In this document: positions 40,304 through 47,873 of the stretch, in pieces
How the letters are laid out: every line of letters starts with the position of its first letter
Numbering within the stretch: position 1 is the first letter of the stretch
NCBI RefSeq assembly: GCF_025642975.1
Contig: NZ_JANZKJ010000005.1
Span: 186,001 to 250,000 of the forward strand
Direction of reading: 5' to 3'
Source: Pseudomonas sp. RIT-PI-S
Lineage (GTDB): Bacteria > Pseudomonadota > Gammaproteobacteria > Pseudomonadales > Pseudomonadaceae
Length of the DNA: 64,000 bases
Notes under the pieces: model-generated
Seen by the model: only the letters and a program-made list of their open reading frames with translations
The model's database searches: none
What the model was told of the DNA's origin: nothing
Translations under genes and position numbers: made by a program

Positions 40304-42472
40304 TCAGTTGACCAAGGCCACCCAGTATTTGCTGAGCGCCCCTTTGAGGATCAGCAGCGACTGGATGCAGGTGAAGCTTTCATCGGTGGTCGCCGACGTC
40401 GTGCTCAGTGGGCCGAAACCGCCATCTTGCTTCTGGTGCTGGGTGATCCAGGCCTCGATGCCCTGCATGTCGCGCGGGTGAGCGTCGAGCAGGTACAGGG
40501 CGGCAATGGCCATGTAGCTGCCGACCAGGCTGACCGCCTTGCCCGGGCGATAGAGGAACGCCCCTTGTGGTTGTTGCAGCCCTTGCAGCCAGGCCACGGT
40601 AGCGGAAGGGTCGACCAGCTCGCGATCCAGCGCATGCAGCAGCGAAAGGGCCCGGTAGGTGGAGAAGGTATCCGGCGGGTTGCCCGGGCGGTTAGCGAAG
40701 CCCCCGTCGCCGTGACGGCACGCCAGGATGAAGTCCAGCAGCGCTTGCGGCTCGCTGGCCTGCGCCCCCAGCACATGCAGCGACAGCGCCGCCAGGTTGC
40801 TGTGCCAGATGTCCGACTGGTAGCCCGGCACGTTGCCGAAGCCACCATCAGCTTGCTGGCACTGGCGAAGGTAGCCCACGCAGGCTTGCACCGCTCGCGG
40901 CTCGCTGCCCAGCAAGCGCAGGGAAATCACAGCACAGTAGGTGGCGAAAACATCACTGAGCTGGCCAGGCTGCTCGGAGAACCCACCGTCGGCATTCTGC
41001 GAAGCCTGGATACAAGCGACCAGGCTAGCCGCGTCGTCGATCTCCACCTCGAGGGCGTACAGGTCGGAGATCACATGCAGCGCGGAGAACACCTGCCAGC
41101 AACGGTCCGCGCGGAACCCCTGGGGCGCCATTTCAGCGGTCAGGCCATACGGCACCGCCAGGGAGGCACGCGCCTGGCGCAGCCAGGCGAGATAGGCAGG
41201 CAGATCGACATCCAGCACCGGCAATTGGCCAAGGTGAGGCTGCTCCAGCGGGCGACGGTTGTTCGATATACGCAAGATGCTGGCGTCGACCTTCACTGGC
41301 GCCGAGGCTTGCGGCAAAACCGCAGCCTGTGCCTGCAGTGCACCCAGGCAGGCCAACTGCCCTTCGAGGCTCTTGATATGCAGCGGCAGGTACGAAAGGT
41401 TGCCAATGTGGAACACACCTAGCTGCCGAGGCGGCGCCCAGAACTGGCGAATGAACGGCACGGTCGGATCGACCGGCGTCGACCAGAAATACCCCTTGCC
41501 GAGGAAGAACCCGCCCTGGCGGCTGTCATGGAAATCGGCCAATGCCTTGAGCAGTTGCTCGCGGCGCGCGCTGCTTTCGTGTGGCTGCGCAAGCTCCAGC
41601 GCCTCGAGCAGCAAGGCCACATCCAGGCTGGTCTTGATCGGGAACGGTGATTCATTGCGTTTGAAGGATGTCAGCCAGTCGGCGCCGACGCGTTGGTCGT
41701 AACGCAGGCGATCCCAGTAGCCGCCATAGGCGCTGTCATGCAGGCGCTCGAGCGTGTCGTCGAGCAGCTTGCGCGCCAGTTGTAGCATCTCCTGATGGCT
41801 GTTGGCCCGGGCCCAGCGTGCGAGGGCCGATACGGCACGGGCACGGCTGGAAGTCTGGCGCAGCGGGCCGGCACCCAACCCGTCAAGCTCGGCCCGCACC
41901 TCGTCCTCGAGCTTCCATACATGCTGCTGCAGATGTGCAGGCAAAGGGGTTTCGCCCCAGGTACACAGGCTGCACAACAGGTTGACCGCGGCAATGTCCA
42001 GCTCCAACGGCATATGCGCATCGACGACGGTCGTCCAGTCGCTGCCTAGCACGCCGCCGAAAAGGCGACCCTCATAGACCTGCCGCAAGCGCAGCAGCAT
42101 TCCTTCGGTCACCGCCTGCAGTTGGGCATCGTCACGCCGCTGGCGGCGAAACTCGAGTAGCGCGCGCAGGGCATCGAACTGAAGCGCCAGGGTCCGGCAG
42201 CGACCGGACCCGTGCGCATTCCAATGCCGGTCGGCCAGCTCGGTGAAGCCTTCCTGGCCGCCGTCGCGCAGCGCCAGTAGCCCGGCCAGGGCGAATTCGG
42301 CCTGCTGTTCGTCGCCATGCTGGGCGAAGAACAAGGTTGCCGCCACTTGATCTTCCAAGCGTTTGTCGCTGCTGATGCGCAACGCGCCTGTGGCGTCGGT
42401 GATGGCGAGAAAGCCACCCACTTCCCTGTCCATCAAGGCGTCGGCCAAGAAGGTAAATGCGGTGCTGTCCAT
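40304..42472 (-). CDS. Large alpha/alpha-barrel protein with prenyltransferase/terpene-cyclase-like repeats
   Basis: A 722-residue soluble protein of unknown function. The N-terminal half is helical and contains a [19 protein letters not shown] segment. The C-terminal half holds five repeats of the QxxDGGF type (about residues 490, 541, 589, 636 and 682), each followed by Pro-Gly and a hydrophobic helix, as in prenyltransferase beta subunits and squalene-hopene-type cyclases. The fourth repeat is degenerate (QGAFLYRPG). No DxDD motif and no complete zinc-ligand set of protein prenyltransferases was found. ATG 42472 has AGGGAGGG upstream; the frame is open to 42790 but overlaps the glycosyltransferase gene. 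It is the third gene of the operon. Confidence 0.75.
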   Translation of the reverse strand: MDSTAFTFLADALMDREVGGFLAITDATGALRISSDKRLEDQVAATLFFAQHGDEQQAEFALAGLLALRDGGQEGFTELADRHWNAHGSGRCRTLALQFDALRALLEFRRQRRDDAQLQAVTEGMLLRLRQVYEGRLFGGVLGSDWTTVVDAHMPLELDIAAVNLLCSLCTWGETPLPAHLQQHVWKLEDEVRAELDGLGAGPLRQTSSRARAVSALARWARANSHQEMLQLARKLLDDTLERLHDSAYGGYWDRLRYDQRVGADWLTSFKRNESPFPIKTSLDVALLLEALELAQPHESSARREQLLKALADFHDSRQGGFFLGKGYFWSTPVDPTVPFIRQFWAPPRQLGVFHIGNLSYLPLHIKSLEGQLACLGALQAQAAVLPQASAPVKVDASILRISNNRRPLEQPHLGQLPVLDVDLPAYLAWLRQARASLAVPYGLTAEMAPQGFRADRCWQVFSALHVISDLYALEVEIDDAASLVACIQASQNADGGFSEQPGQLSDVFATYCAVISLRLLGSEPRAVQACVGYLRQCQQADGGFGNVPGYQSDIWHSNLAALSLHVLGAQASEPQALLDFILACRHGDGGFANRPGNPPDTFSTYRALSLLHALDRELVDPSATVAWLQGLQQPQGAFLYRPGKAVSLVGSYMAIAALYLLDAHPRDMQGIEAWITQHQKQDGGFGPLSTTSATTDESFTCIQSLLILKGALSKYWVALVN

Positions 42473-42507
42473 GGCACCCTCCCTGAAAATACTGTGGATG
42501 TTCACGC

Positions 42508-43722
42508 TTACTGCGCCAGGCTGAGAATCCGGCTGGCCGCCCGATGGGCGCCGAGCCCGTCCGGCGCGGCCACACGCTGGTGCGCGCCAAAGTAGCTGGC
42601 GGCGCCAGTGTCCTTGTCCAGCTCGACATCGATCAGCTCGGCGATGGCCGCGGCCTGGAACCCGAGATAAGTCGGGAAGCCGAGGCGTGCCAGGCGCTCG
42701 AGCGCTTCGGCTTCGTGGTACTCGGATTTGGACGGCAGCACGAACAGGGTCGGGATGTTCAGTGCCGCAATCTCGGTGACGGTGATCCACCCGGGAGCCG
42801 ACACCAGCAGGCTGGCCTCACGCAGCAGGCCCATCCAGTCCGGGTAGTACGGCACGCTAACGACACCTTCCCGTGGAGCGATGTCCTGGCGCCCCAGCAG
42901 CACCATCTTCAGTTCAGGACGTTCGGCGCGCAGGCTCTCGAACGCCTCCAGGTAAGCGTCGAGCAGGCTCTGCTTGCTCTCGGCGAACATGGTGGTGCCA
43001 CTGATGGAAGCGACGATGAACGGCCCGTCGCCCAGGCCAAGGTCAGCCCGCACGGTGGAGGCGTTGGTTTGGCTGAAGTCGCGGATCATCGGCCCAACGA
43101 AGTGCGCCTTGCCGTTCTGCAGTGCGCTGGCCACCGGCGTGCCGTTATCCATCTCGGGAATATAGGGTTTGTCGGTCAGCACCAGCTGGCTGTGTTCGAT
43201 CATCCACGAGAACTGCTTGTGCAGGGCCTTGCGTGCACGCTTGAGGTCTTCGGCGTTGAGTTCGAAACCACCTTCCCTCAGGTCCTCGTCGGTCAGTTGG
43301 CACAGGGTGAAGTCATATCGCTCGGTGACGAACACCAGGGGCGTGCCACTGAAAATAGCCGCTAGGCACGCTGCCATGTTGAAGTCGGAGATCACCACGC
43401 GCGGCTTGTGTTCCTCGATGATCGCCAGGTACGCCAGCATGCGTTCGCTGGACAGGAAGGTATTGGAAATGTAGCCGGCGATGTAGCTGCCCCAGTCGAG
43501 CTGGCGCGACAGGTTGCTCTTTTTCGAATAGTCCATCAGTTGCCCGGCCACATCGATTACATCGATGCCGGTGCTTTCGAACATTGGGGTGAACACGTCC
43601 TGCAAGGACGCCAGGGCCACCTTCAGTTCGATATCGGGATTGCGCTCGCGCAGGGCACGACCGATCGACAGCACACGCATGTTGTGACCAGATCCAGTGG
43701 GAGCGGGGGCGAACAGAATCAT
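42508..43722 (-). CDS. GT-B fold glycosyltransferase (MurG/UGT-like)
   Basis: A 404-residue cytosolic or membrane-associated transferase. The N-terminal loop TGSGHNMR (about residues 9-16) resembles the acceptor/phosphate loop of MurG and related GT-B enzymes. The C-terminal donor domain has VSVPYYPDWMGLLREA, SAPGWITVTEIAALNIPTL and a Glu-rich loop (SEYHEAEALERLA) corresponding to the nucleotide-sugar site. The start overlaps the acyltransferase stop in ATGA, and the next gene is 35 bases on. With rmlA and rmlB in the operon, a dTDP-sugar donor is likely; the acceptor is unknown. Confidence 0.83.
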   Translation of the reverse strand: MILFAPAPTGSGHNMRVLSIGRALRERNPDIELKVALASLQDVFTPMFESTGIDVIDVAGQLMDYSKKSNLSRQLDWGSYIAGYISNTFLSSERMLAYLAIIEEHKPRVVISDFNMAACLAAIFSGTPLVFVTERYDFTLCQLTDEDLREGGFELNAEDLKRARKALHKQFSWMIEHSQLVLTDKPYIPEMDNGTPVASALQNGKAHFVGPMIRDFSQTNASTVRADLGLGDGPFIVASISGTTMFAESKQSLLDAYLEAFESLRAERPELKMVLLGRQDIAPREGVVSVPYYPDWMGLLREASLLVSAPGWITVTEIAALNIPTLFVLPSKSEYHEAEALERLARLGFPTYLGFQAAAIAELIDVELDKDTGAASYFGAHQRVAAPDGLGAHRAASRILSLAQ

Positions 43723-44690
43723 GCGACTTCCTCCTTGAGTTGAATGATGCCTTTGACGACGGATTTTGCGGGTACATCGCGGATGACGACGGCGTAGGGT
43801 TCGACCCTCACGTCGTCGCCCAGAGCAACCGGACCCACGATCAACGCGCCGGTACCAATGCGGCAACGCTTGCCGATGCGGATCGGCGCAGCCTTCCAGG
43901 GCAGCGACCGGAAGCCGTGATCATGGGACGAGGAAACCAGCGTGACATGGTCGCCGAGCCAGCTGTGCGCGCCGATGCTCACACCGCCAGCACCTTCGAT
44001 CACTACCCCGCGCCCAAGCACGGCCTGCTCGCCAAGGGTGATGCCACCAAGCTCATGCATTCCGCCGAGCCGGGTGCTGCGCCCGATCAGTATGCAGTTC
44101 GCACCGACCTGCACCGAAGGGCCGCCGTGAAGCTCGGCATCGATCAGCGCTCCTTCTTCGATCTGCCAGGCGGCCAGGTGGGGATTGAGCTGGCGCACAC
44201 GGCCTATGGCGCAGGATTCAGGATCCAGGAAAGAAGGCAACCCTTCACGCTGGCGCTTGAGCACCTTATCCAGCACAGGAGCGGGGTCCGGCCAGCCATC
44301 CTCATGGACCTGGCGACGGGCAATGATTCGCGCGGGGCGGCCCACGACGATGCAATCTTGTTCGACGTCTTCGTTCACCAGGGCGCCAGCGGCCACAACC
44401 GCACCGGCGCCGATACGCACACCGGGCGCGAGCGTGGCCCGGGCGCCAACCCAGGCGCCACGCCCGATGCTGATGGGCCGCTCACGGGTACCGCGGGCAA
44501 CGACGCCGGTGGCGAGCATGCCCCGATCGGCCACGTCCAAGTGCTCGAGGCGGCAATTGAAGCCAATGAAGCAACCTTGACCGAGCGTCACTGCTTCCAG
44601 TTGGTTGCCAGCGCGAACCCAAGTCGCCACGCCGATACGGCTGTTAGGCGAGACACGCGTTCCTGTTTCGACAAGCCATGTTGCCTGCAT
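43719..44690 (-). CDS. Tandem left-handed-beta-helix acyltransferase
   Basis: A 323-residue protein with two hexapeptide-repeat domains. The first (about 15-128) ends in CIVVGRPARIIARR, the typical exit of CatB/WbbJ-type O-acetyltransferases, but lacks an obvious catalytic His. The second (about 188-320) has the SSSHDHGF motif with the catalytic His of LacA/NodL-like acetyltransferases and a matching exit (RDVPAKSVVKG). The duplication in one chain is unusual. ATG 44690 with GGGAG 5 bases upstream is preferred to the GTG at 44696. It is the first gene of the five-gene operon and is coupled to the glycosyltransferase. Confidence 0.83.
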   Translation of the reverse strand: MQATWLVETGTRVSPNSRIGVATWVRAGNQLEAVTLGQGCFIGFNCRLEHLDVADRGMLATGVVARGTRERPISIGRGAWVGARATLAPGVRIGAGAVVAAGALVNEDVEQDCIVVGRPARIIARRQVHEDGWPDPAPVLDKVLKRQREGLPSFLDPESCAIGRVRQLNPHLAAWQIEEGALIDAELHGGPSVQVGANCILIGRSTRLGGMHELGGITLGEQAVLGRGVVIEGAGGVSIGAHSWLGDHVTLVSSSHDHGFRSLPWKAAPIRIGKRCRIGTGALIVGPVALGDDVRVEPYAVVIRDVPAKSVVKGIIQLKEEVA

Positions 44691-44823
44691 ACACACTCCC
44701 TTGCGTGTTCGGACAGCGTCATCGCTACCGCCTGAGCGGTGCGCCTGCCAGCGTCCCGTTTACCAGTCCTTGGTAGGGCTTGCCCGGCTGACCGGGAAAA
44801 TCGAGCGACCCTGCAAAGAAAAT

Positions 44824-44863
44824 AATGTACTAGTCAATTAGTACTGTTCGCACATCCTAGTAC
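44824..44863 (-). promoter_or_regulatory. Promoter and operator (site a) of the acyltransferase-rmlA operon
   Basis: The dyad GTACTA...TAGTAC at 44827-44844 fits GTAC-N10-GTAC. Read on the minus strand, a -10 box TACATT (plus 44824-44829) follows a -35 position GCGAAC (plus 44846-44851) with a 16-base spacer, and the dyad fills that spacer. The strand reads AACAGTAC-N10-GTACATT, matching sites b, c and d in this cluster. A further TAGTAC half-site lies at 44858-44863. The leader to the ATG at 44690 would be about 127 bases. Confidence 0.65.
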
Positions 44864-45082
44864 ATACAAATTGCCGAGGCAACACGTTTTCTGTGCTGGG
44901 CATTAGAAATTTACGCGAAGGGAAAAACCCACAAAAATGTTTCGATTGCATGAAAAAAAGCAGAATTTAGCGAGTAGCCTGCACACAATTGATAAACGTG
45001 ACAAAGACGACGCCAGCCACTCGAGCCTCTCAATCGCGGGAGGATAAACATAAGGGCCGCCACAGGCAGCTGCAAAGAAACG
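44864..45082. other. A/T-rich gap between tetR stop and operator site a
   Basis: This 219-bp stretch lies downstream of the TetR gene. It is A/T-richer than its surroundings (for example TTTACGCGAAGGG and CATGAAAAAAAGCAG). No reading frame with a ribosome-binding site, no REP and no strong terminator stem was found. A short minus-strand frame here continues from the tetR 3-prime end in another phase and is not supported. Confidence 0.35.
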
Positions 45083-45694
45083 TCAGTGCGCCACGTGATC
45101 AGGAACGATGGTGCCCCATGTGCCCATGGCATGGCCTGCCACTTTTTCCAGCGCATCTCGTGGCGACCCATCACGGGCGACCATCGCCATCCCGCGCTGG
45201 ACCACGCCATAGTAATTAGCAACGCTCTCGCAATCGACGTGCTCGCCGATTTCCCGGCTGGCCTGACCAAGGCGCAAGCGATTCCTCAGCATCTCGAACG
45301 GTTTGCAGCGCAACACTTTTAGCCCAACCCGCAGGTTGGGCAACGGTGACTTGAGTTCGGTTTGAGTAACGAAACAGCCGTGCGGTCGGCCCTCACGGGT
45401 CAGGCTTCTCGCGGTTGCCAGCAGCATGGCCTGGATCGAGTCCTGTGCCCGCTCGTGCTTGTACAATTCACTCCAGATCTCCTCGCCAACTGTCGCCCAA
45501 TAGAGGTCCAGCGCTTCCAGAAACAGGTCCTCCTTGGAGCCGAAGGCAGCATAAAGGCTGGGGGACTTGATACCCATCGCCACCATCAGCTCATTCAGCG
45601 ACGCCCCATCGTAGCCCTTGTCCCAAAACAACAGCATGGCTTTGACCAGCGCCTGGTGACGATCGAATTCCCGAGGTCTTCCACGACCACTCAT
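45083..45694 (-). CDS. TetR-family transcriptional regulator
   Basis: A 203-residue regulator. The N-terminal helix-turn-helix is GYDGASLNELMVAMGIKSPSLYAAFGSKEDLF, with basic residues before it (GRGRPREFDRHQAL); the longest run is split here at GYDGASLNELMVAMG and IKSPSLYAAFG. The C-terminal part is a ligand-binding helical domain of the PF16925-like type (HGCFVTQTELKS). ATG 45694 with GGAGAA 8 bases upstream is preferred to the GTG at 45700. It lies between operator sites a and b, upstream of the acyltransferase operon and divergent from the flavin reductase operon, and is the best candidate to bind the GTAC-N10-GTAC dyads. Confidence 0.9.
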   Translation of the reverse strand: MSGRGRPREFDRHQALVKAMLLFWDKGYDGASLNELMVAMGIKSPSLYAAFGSKEDLFLEALDLYWATVGEEIWSELYKHERAQDSIQAMLLATARSLTREGRPHGCFVTQTELKSPLPNLRVGLKVLRCKPFEMLRNRLRLGQASREIGEHVDCESVANYYGVVQRGMAMVARDGSPRDALEKVAGHAMGTWGTIVPDHVAH

Positions 45695-45835
45695 ATTCAC
45701 TTCTCCACAGCGAGAGGACCATGACCAAGGCTGTCATGACCCGGATTCCACAGCTCCATTCACGCCCCCTGTGGCTCGCAGGCCTCAGGTCATGCAGGTT
45801 TCACAGGCAATAGATAAACTGCGCTACAAAAAGAT

Positions 45836-45870
45836 TTGTATTGTACTAAGACATGCGTACAATCAATGAT
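45836..45870. promoter_or_regulatory. Divergent promoter/operator (site b) between tetR and flavin reductase
   Basis: ATTGTAC (45840-45846) and GTACAAT (45857-45863) form a perfect 7-bp inverted repeat with a 10-base spacer. On the plus strand TTGTAT (45836-45841) and TACAAT (45858-45863) are spaced by 16 bases, giving a promoter towards the flavin reductase. By symmetry the other arm offers a TACAAT -10 towards tetR. The layout is the same as at sites a, c and d. The rest of the 298-bp gap shows no other feature. Confidence 0.7.
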
Positions 45871-45992
45871 ATGCGTCCGCCTGCGGGGTCCGTCAACCCC
45901 GGCTTGCAAAGTAACGGCAATGGCGCACATGCAGGCAGCCAAAGGCTTGTCGCAAAGGACTGCCCCACCCCCAATACTGGAGCGTTTCAACA

Positions 45993-46490
45993 ATGGATGT
46001 TGCTACTTACAGGAATGCCATGGCCCGCCTCGGCGGCGCCGTTTCGATCATCAGCACCGATGGCCCCAGCGGCCGGCATGGCTTCACTGCCTCGGCGGTC
46101 TGCAGTGTCACTGATACCCCGCCTACCCTCCTGGTGTGCATGAACAACCAGTCACGCCAGCGCAGCAGCTTCGAAGACAACGGCGTGCTCTGTGTAAACG
46201 TGCTGCGTGGCGACCATCAGCACCTCTCGGGTATTTTCGCCAACAAACACCTGGACATGGAGCAGCGCTTCCTCGCCACCAAGTGGTCTACCGGCCACAG
46301 CGGCGCACCCACGATGGACGAGGCACTGGTGTGCTTCGACTGCCGGATCACCGACATCCACAGTGTGGGCAGCCACAGCATTTTCTACTGCCAGGTACTG
46401 AATATCGACAGTGCCCAGCACCCGGAGGGGCTGATCTATTTCGACCGGGCTTATCACCGGGTCGCCGTAGCCAGCCAGCCAATCGCCTGA
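45993..46490 (+). CDS. Flavin reductase family protein (HpaC/RutF-like)
   Basis: A 165-residue flavin reductase that would use NAD(P)H to supply FMNH2 or FADH2 to a partner monooxygenase. Visible family segments are MARLGGAVSIIST, HGFTASAVCSVTDTPPTLLVCMN (the flavin-binding core, here given as HGFTASAVCSVT and PPTLLVCMN), CVNVLR and the C-terminal YFDRAYHRV. The likely partners are the group-D oxygenase at 53643 and the luciferase-like enzyme at 55366, which share its operator type. The chorismate-lyase-like gene follows after 21 bases. Confidence 0.9.
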   Translation: MDVATYRNAMARLGGAVSIISTDGPSGRHGFTASAVCSVTDTPPTLLVCMNNQSRQRSSFEDNGVLCVNVLRGDHQHLSGIFANKHLDMEQRFLATKWSTGHSGAPTMDEALVCFDCRITDIHSVGSHSIFYCQVLNIDSAQHPEGLIYFDRAYHRVAVASQPIA

Positions 46491-46511
46491 GTTGTCTGGA
46501 GAGCACGCGTT

Positions 46512-47069
46512 ATGGACGACTTCTGGTCTTCATTACCCCTGCCTGGCCTCTGCGACGATCAGCTCCACTGGCTGTTCGCCCCCGGCTCATTGACCCTGCG
46601 CCTCAAGGCCTTGGGCCAGTTTGGGCTGGAAGTGGCCGGGCAACGGGCCGCGCTTCCCACCCAAGGTGAGGCCCATGCCCTGGGCATGCCCCCGGGCTCG
46701 CTGGTCTGGGTCCGAGAAGTAGGATTGACGGTGGATGGCCAGGTCATGGTCTGCGCACGCAGCCTGACCCCCATGCACAATGACCTGCCGGCCTGGCCGG
46801 AACTGGCGGGCTATGGCAACCAACCGCTTGGCAGCCTGCTGTACACCTCGACCACGATCCATCGAGGTGCCTTCGAGTGCCAGCGCCCACCGGGCGACTC
46901 GCCTTTGTCGCGCCTGGCCCGGTCACTGGGCCAGCCTGGCATGGGCCTGCTGGCCCGTCGCTCTCGCTTTACGCGTGATGACCAGCCTCTGCTGATTGCG
47001 GAATGCTTTGTGCCTGGGTTCTGGAAGCGGCTGCAAGAAACGGGCGCACCGCTCAAGCTGGCTATCTGA
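46512..47069 (+). CDS. Chorismate-lyase-like protein (UbiC fold)
   Basis: A 185-residue protein similar to E. coli UbiC, which converts chorismate to 4-hydroxybenzoate and pyruvate. The catalytic Arg (Arg76 of UbiC) corresponds to Arg68 in WVREVGL, and the catalytic Glu (Glu155) to Glu164 in LLIAECFVP. The LGSLLYTSTTIHR and LLARRSRF segments also align with UbiC. It is not next to ubiA, unlike the housekeeping gene, but is co-transcribed with a flavin reductase, so it probably feeds a specialised pathway. Related XanB2- or Hyg5-type chorismatases have a different fold. Confidence 0.8.
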   Translation: MDDFWSSLPLPGLCDDQLHWLFAPGSLTLRLKALGQFGLEVAGQRAALPTQGEAHALGMPPGSLVWVREVGLTVDGQVMVCARSLTPMHNDLPAWPELAGYGNQPLGSLLYTSTTIHRGAFECQRPPGDSPLSRLARSLGQPGMGLLARRSRFTRDDQPLLIAECFVPGFWKRLQETGAPLKLAI

Positions 47070-47099
47070 GCCAGGGGCGCCACCTGGAAGGAAGGCTGC

Positions 47100-47459
47100 T
47101 CAGCCTTCCTCCAGACGCACTTCATTGTCGCGAATGACCTGCGCGGTGTGCGGATCCTTCTCCACGGCCTGAAGCAGAGAACTCAACAGCCCGGGGAAAC
47201 GGCTCTCCAAGTCTTCGCTGCGGATCGACAGCAGGTTCTCGCGGCCATAAGGGCGTTGCCAGATCACACCGCTGTCACGCAGCACCCGCCAGTGGTGGGT
47301 CATGGTCGATTTCGACGCCCCCTTGAGAATGCGCCCGCAAGGGTGCTCTTCACCATCGGAAAGTACCTTCAGCACGGTCAGGCGCAACGGATTGCCAAGT
47401 GCTGTCAGGACGTTTTCCAGGCGGATCTGTTCAATGCTGGGATGGTTGGCAGTGTACAT
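47100..47459 (-). CDS. ArsR-family winged-helix regulator
   Basis: A 119-residue DNA-binding protein with ENVLTALGNPLRLTVLKVL and the recognition helix in KGASKSTMTHHWRVLRDSGVI followed by a wing (WQRPYGRENLLSIR). The metal-binding ELCVCDL motif of classical ArsR/SmtB proteins is absent; one Cys is present (HPCGRIL). It is therefore probably not a metal sensor. It is convergent with the chorismate-lyase-like gene and lies upstream of nothing on its own strand, so its targets are probably the neighbouring genes. Confidence 0.87.
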   Translation of the reverse strand: MYTANHPSIEQIRLENVLTALGNPLRLTVLKVLSDGEEHPCGRILKGASKSTMTHHWRVLRDSGVIWQRPYGRENLLSIRSEDLESRFPGLLSSLLQAVEKDPHTAQVIRDNEVRLEEG

Positions 47460-47832
47460 TCGATTACCTCAATAGCCTTACAAGGATCACCCTGGGCTGA
47501 AGCGTGGATACGCGTCGGCGCGGGGTTTCCTCGTATTGAACAGGCACGATTCCATGTCGCGCCCACGGGAATCAGAATCCGAACCTGGCAGCACCCTTGG
47601 GAAAGCAAATTCCCAGCGACCTTGGCCATCAGCCGATGGCTGCCTGCATCTGGAATCACGACTGTTTGTTAGTACGAGCAGTGTAGAACTATACATCACT
47701 GTTAACGCGCTCCGCGAGCCAAACACGGCCAGGGCGCTACCTGCCCTTCTTGGAGTGCAGCCCACTGGGCCTTGCAAAACAACGGGTTGAAAGCAGCCGG
47801 GGCGGATGAATGGAATGTTGCAAGTTGTAAGG
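47460..47832. other. Intergenic region with a degenerate GTAC-N10 dyad
   Basis: The gap between the outer-membrane factor gene and arsR carries GTAC-N10-GAAC at 47672-47689 (GTAC, then GAGCAGTGTA, then GAAC). The complement reads GTTC-N10-GTAC, the same degeneracy as site d, but the flanks do not give the TACAWT -10 seen at the other sites. Short open frames in this gap overlap in both strands and lack ribosome-binding sites. I call no gene here. Confidence 0.4.
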
Positions 47833-47861
47833 CCGGCGCCAGGCTTTCAACCCGGCGCCGG
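47833..47861. terminator. Hairpin after the RND outer-membrane factor gene
   Basis: CCGGCGCC (47833-47840) and GGCGCCGG (47854-47861) form a perfect 8-bp stem with a 13-base loop, 12 bases beyond the stop of the efflux gene. There is no long T-run after it on the minus strand (CCTTACAAC), so it is a plausible but weak intrinsic terminator. Confidence 0.55.
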
Positions 47862-47873
47862 AAAGGCAGCCGT

